Shown here piece after piece: positions 63,819-64,000 of a stretch of 64,000 nucleotides of DNA (within the stretch, counting starts at the first letter, position 1; each line of letters opens with the position of its first letter). The DNA is taken from contig JAUWAU010000018.1 in NCBI GenBank assembly GCA_030601885.1, forward strand, positions 51,377 through 115,376, read 5' to 3'. The position numbers were made by a program, and so were the translations under genes. The notes beneath the pieces are model-generated. The model made no database searches, had not been told where the DNA came from, and saw only the letters and a list, made by a program, of their open reading frames with translations. Source of the stretch: Armatimonadota bacterium. Its GTDB lineage: Bacteria > Armatimonadota > Zipacnadia > JAUWAU01.

Positions 63819-64000
63819 CAGTGATCTCTCCTTTCGCCTCTCTCTTGATTCACTGCTAAACCGAAGTTCCCCCGGTCTGGGATAGGTGCTTTTGGGCTCT
63901 GAGAGCTCAGAAGCGCCTTATGCGGCCTTTGGTTGGCCGGCAGTGACTGCGCGAATGTAGTCATGTCTTGAAGTGCATTTGTGGTTATCGGGGTTGACAT

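Noticed and set aside
63819..64000. A 60-codon minus-strand frame touching the right edge
   Set aside because: It directly abuts the Gly-rich gene start, has no visible ribosome site within the window and no recognisable sequence.
1..64000. CRISPR arrays, tRNA or rRNA genes, insertion sequences
   Set aside because: Intergenic stretches were read for regular repeats, T-loop-like GTTCGA motifs, and transposase frames with terminal repeats; none was convincing.

Overview
The window is a GC-rich bacterial chromosome segment, dense in genes on both strands, with frequent GTG and TTG starts and clear Shine-Dalgarno sites. No tRNA, rRNA, CRISPR array, phage gene or transposase was recognised. The housekeeping order (recG-rsmD-coaD-coiled-coil protein, then ackA), a DUF4388 protein, many secreted carbohydrate-active proteins, and anaerobe-type iron-sulfur and corrinoid-methyltransferase genes suit a poorly cultured, probably anaerobic polysaccharide degrader of the Terrabacteria/Armatimonadota kind. 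The phylum is inference only; Hydrogenedentota- or Sumerlaeota-like lineages would look similar.

Region 1 (16-3616, minus): a three-gene cluster of a reductive-dehalogenase-like Fe-S protein, an MttB-family corrinoid methyltransferase without an amber codon, and a ferredoxin-like protein. A perfect 11-bp inverted repeat lies in its leader. Region 2 (3687-12220, plus): a zinc-ribbon coiled-coil protein, a sugar isomerase-like TIM barrel, a ceramidase-like secreted enzyme with its own promoter and terminator, a DUF4388/roadblock protein, an M42 aminopeptidase, and a ketoacyl synthase joined to bioF.

Region 3 (12232-29678): mostly carbohydrate metabolism. A 1178-residue secreted GH31 protein appears to lack its acid/base Asp. 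Seven closely spaced minus genes (28445 down to 16348) encode a zinc alcohol dehydrogenase, a flavoprotein, a GT4, a phosphatase-superfamily membrane protein, a DUF5060/DUF4038-GDPD fusion, a pectate-lyase-like protein and an NHL lipoprotein. A second MDR dehydrogenase diverges from them. Region 4 (29679-39905): accessory and partly decayed, with a frameshifted hydrolase remnant, a TM2 protein, a two-gene lipoprotein/surface-protein locus, two abutting 3' gene remnants and a large secreted hydrolase-like protein.

Region 5 (40081-63818): mainly housekeeping. tsaE-tsaB (minus); ferredoxin-recG-rsmD-coaD-coiled-coil protein; ackA; a TPR protein behind a consensus sigma-70-type promoter; an acidic-tailed PQQ-propeller protein; a LapA-like protein; ATP-type pckA; dprA; topA with five zinc ribbons; a SPOR protein whose best start is an ATA codon; deoB and a nucleoside phosphorylase (deoxynucleoside salvage); a small membrane protein and a metallophosphoesterase; and a Gly/Arg-rich secreted protein. 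Three of the convergent gene pairs are separated by strong hairpins without U-tracts.
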